Shown here: piece by piece, positions 5,635 through 6,439 of the stretch
Layout of the letters: the number at the start of each line of letters is the position of its first letter
How positions within the stretch are numbered: position 1 is the stretch's first letter
Source: Aquabacter sp.
Lineage (GTDB): Bacteria > Pseudomonadota > Alphaproteobacteria > Rhizobiales > Xanthobacteraceae
Assembly (NCBI GenBank): GCA_030147645.1
Contig: JASBUY010000260.1
Coordinates: forward strand, 1 to 6,439
Direction of reading: 5' to 3'
DNA length: 6,439 nt
Notes under the pieces: generated by a model
What the model saw: only the letters and a program-made list of their open reading frames with translations
Databases searched by the model: none
Told to the model about the DNA's origin: nothing
Translations under genes and position numbers: made by a program

Positions 5635-6439
5635 ACCACAGCCCGCCCAGCGGCAGAAGATGCTGCTGGAGCAGATAGAGAACGCCGGTCACGCTCGCGA
5701 CCGAGGCGAGCGTGCCGAGCAACACGGCCGCCGAGGCCTGCTCCACATAGACGTTGTACTGCCGGGCGAGGACGAAGCAGTTGAGCGCGGGCGGCAGCGA
5801 CGCCATCAGTACCCCCGTCTCCACCCAGCTGCGCGAGACGCTGGCAAGGGTGGTCAGGGAGATGAGTGCGATCACCGGATGCACCACAAGCTTGATGGCG
5901 AGCAGCGGCGCGAGTTCGCGCGGCACCTGGCCCAGCGGGCGCAGCGCCACCGTGACGCCGAGCGTGAACAGCGCGCAGGGGGCGGCGGCATTCTTCAGGA
6001 AATCCAGCATCCGCTCCACCGCGCCCGGCGCGCGGAACTCGGCCCACGCGGTGAGCACGCCGAGCAGCGTCGCGATGTTGAAGGGATGGGTCAGCACCCG
6101 CTTGACCACCAGAAGCAGCGTCGTGCCGAGTGAGCCCTGCCCGCCCTTCACCGCCACCAGCAGTGGAACCAGGGTGAAGAAAAACATGCTGTCGCAGGCA
6201 AAGATCAGTGCCGCCGGCGTTGCCGCCTCCTGACCGAGAGCGGCGAGCGTGAGGCCCGGACCCATATAGCCCACATTCGCATAAGCCCCGACCGTGGTGG
6301 CGATGGCGGATTCGGCAAGGTTCCCCCGCCGCAGCCACAGGCTCACCACCAAGGCGAGGCCCGCCGTGAAGGCCGTCGATGCCACCACCGCCAGGATGAA
6401 TCCCGGATTGACCAGCTCGGAGAAGGGCGTTTCCGCGAC
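5633..6439 (-). CDS. AEC-family (auxin efflux carrier type) transporter, N-terminus beyond the window
   Basis: This is a polytopic inner-membrane secondary transporter of the AEC family, whose bacterial members move organic acids such as malate or related small molecules. The window holds 268 C-terminal residues; members are usually about 300-320, so some 40-50 residues are missing. The frame is open to the window edge, which begins VAETPFSELVNPGFILA; a GTG at 6388 is internal rather than the start. About eight hydrophobic segments are visible, including FILAVVASTAFTAGLALVV, VGAYANVGYMGPGLTLAAL, FACDSMFFFTLVPLLVAV, APCALFTLGVTVAL, LLAIKLVVHPVIALISL, GVLMASLPPALNCFVLA and AVLLGTLASVASVTGVLYLL. 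The ANVGYMGPGL motif and the APCALFTLG and HPxxA segments are characteristic of AEC proteins. The gene converges on the hydroxylase with a 3-base gap. The substrate cannot be inferred. Confidence 0.85.
   Translation of the reverse strand, partial: VAETPFSELVNPGFILAVVASTAFTAGLALVVSLWLRRGNLAESAIATTVGAYANVGYMGPGLTLAALGQEAATPAALIFACDSMFFFTLVPLLVAVKGGQGSLGTTLLLVVKRVLTHPFNIATLLGVLTAWAEFRAPGAVERMLDFLKNAAAPCALFTLGVTVALRPLGQVPRELAPLLAIKLVVHPVIALISLTTLASVSRSWVETGVLMASLPPALNCFVLARQYNVYVEQASAAVLLGTLASVASVTGVLYLLQQHLLPLGGLW

Overview
This GC-rich window carries six genes and looks like chromosomal housekeeping DNA from an alphaproteobacterium, most likely of the Hyphomicrobiales (Rhizobiales). The grounds are the high GC content, the rel-pdxJ-acpS gene order, the sequence style of the Rel protein (KPNDYRSVHTT and PEGGAVPGD-like motifs) and the PPIGAQGLN-type ubiquinone hydroxylase. 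The order is inferred from remembered family sequences, not from a database search. No tRNA, rRNA, CRISPR array, insertion sequence or phage gene is visible.

Layout, left to right. Positions 1-3137 hold a compact minus-strand cluster, read right to left. It comprises rsh/rel (bifunctional (p)ppGpp synthetase/hydrolase, 927-3137), pdxJ (pyridoxine 5'-phosphate synthase, 145-915) and the first 49 codons of acpS (holo-ACP synthase, running off the left edge at 1). The rel stop and pdxJ start are 11 bases apart, and pdxJ and acpS overlap by 4 bases (GTGA), so the three are probably cotranscribed. Upstream of rel is a 155-base gap (3138-3292) with a large imperfect palindrome and a weak candidate promoter. 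Next comes qor (NADPH:quinone oxidoreductase, minus strand, 3293-4267). A 183-base divergent region (4268-4450) separates it from a plus-strand UbiH/UbiF-type FAD hydroxylase (4451-5629). That gene ends 3 bases from the end of a convergent minus-strand AEC-family transporter (5633-6439, N-terminus beyond the right edge).

How the genes relate. The left cluster links starvation signalling (Rel) with cofactor supply (PdxJ makes pyridoxine phosphate from DXP) and with activation of acyl carrier protein (AcpS). The middle pair shares a quinone theme, one gene making ubiquinone and the other acting on quinones, and is divergently arranged around a short regulatory region. The transporter has no evident functional tie to the rest.

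I found no novel multi-gene system. The observations most worth checking are the palindrome in the rel leader, which pairs better as RNA in the rel direction than in the opposite one; an 8-bp inverted repeat over the predicted qor -35 box; loss of the four usual metal-ligand positions in the Rel zinc-finger-like region; and an AEAAH variant of the GD motif in the hydroxylase.
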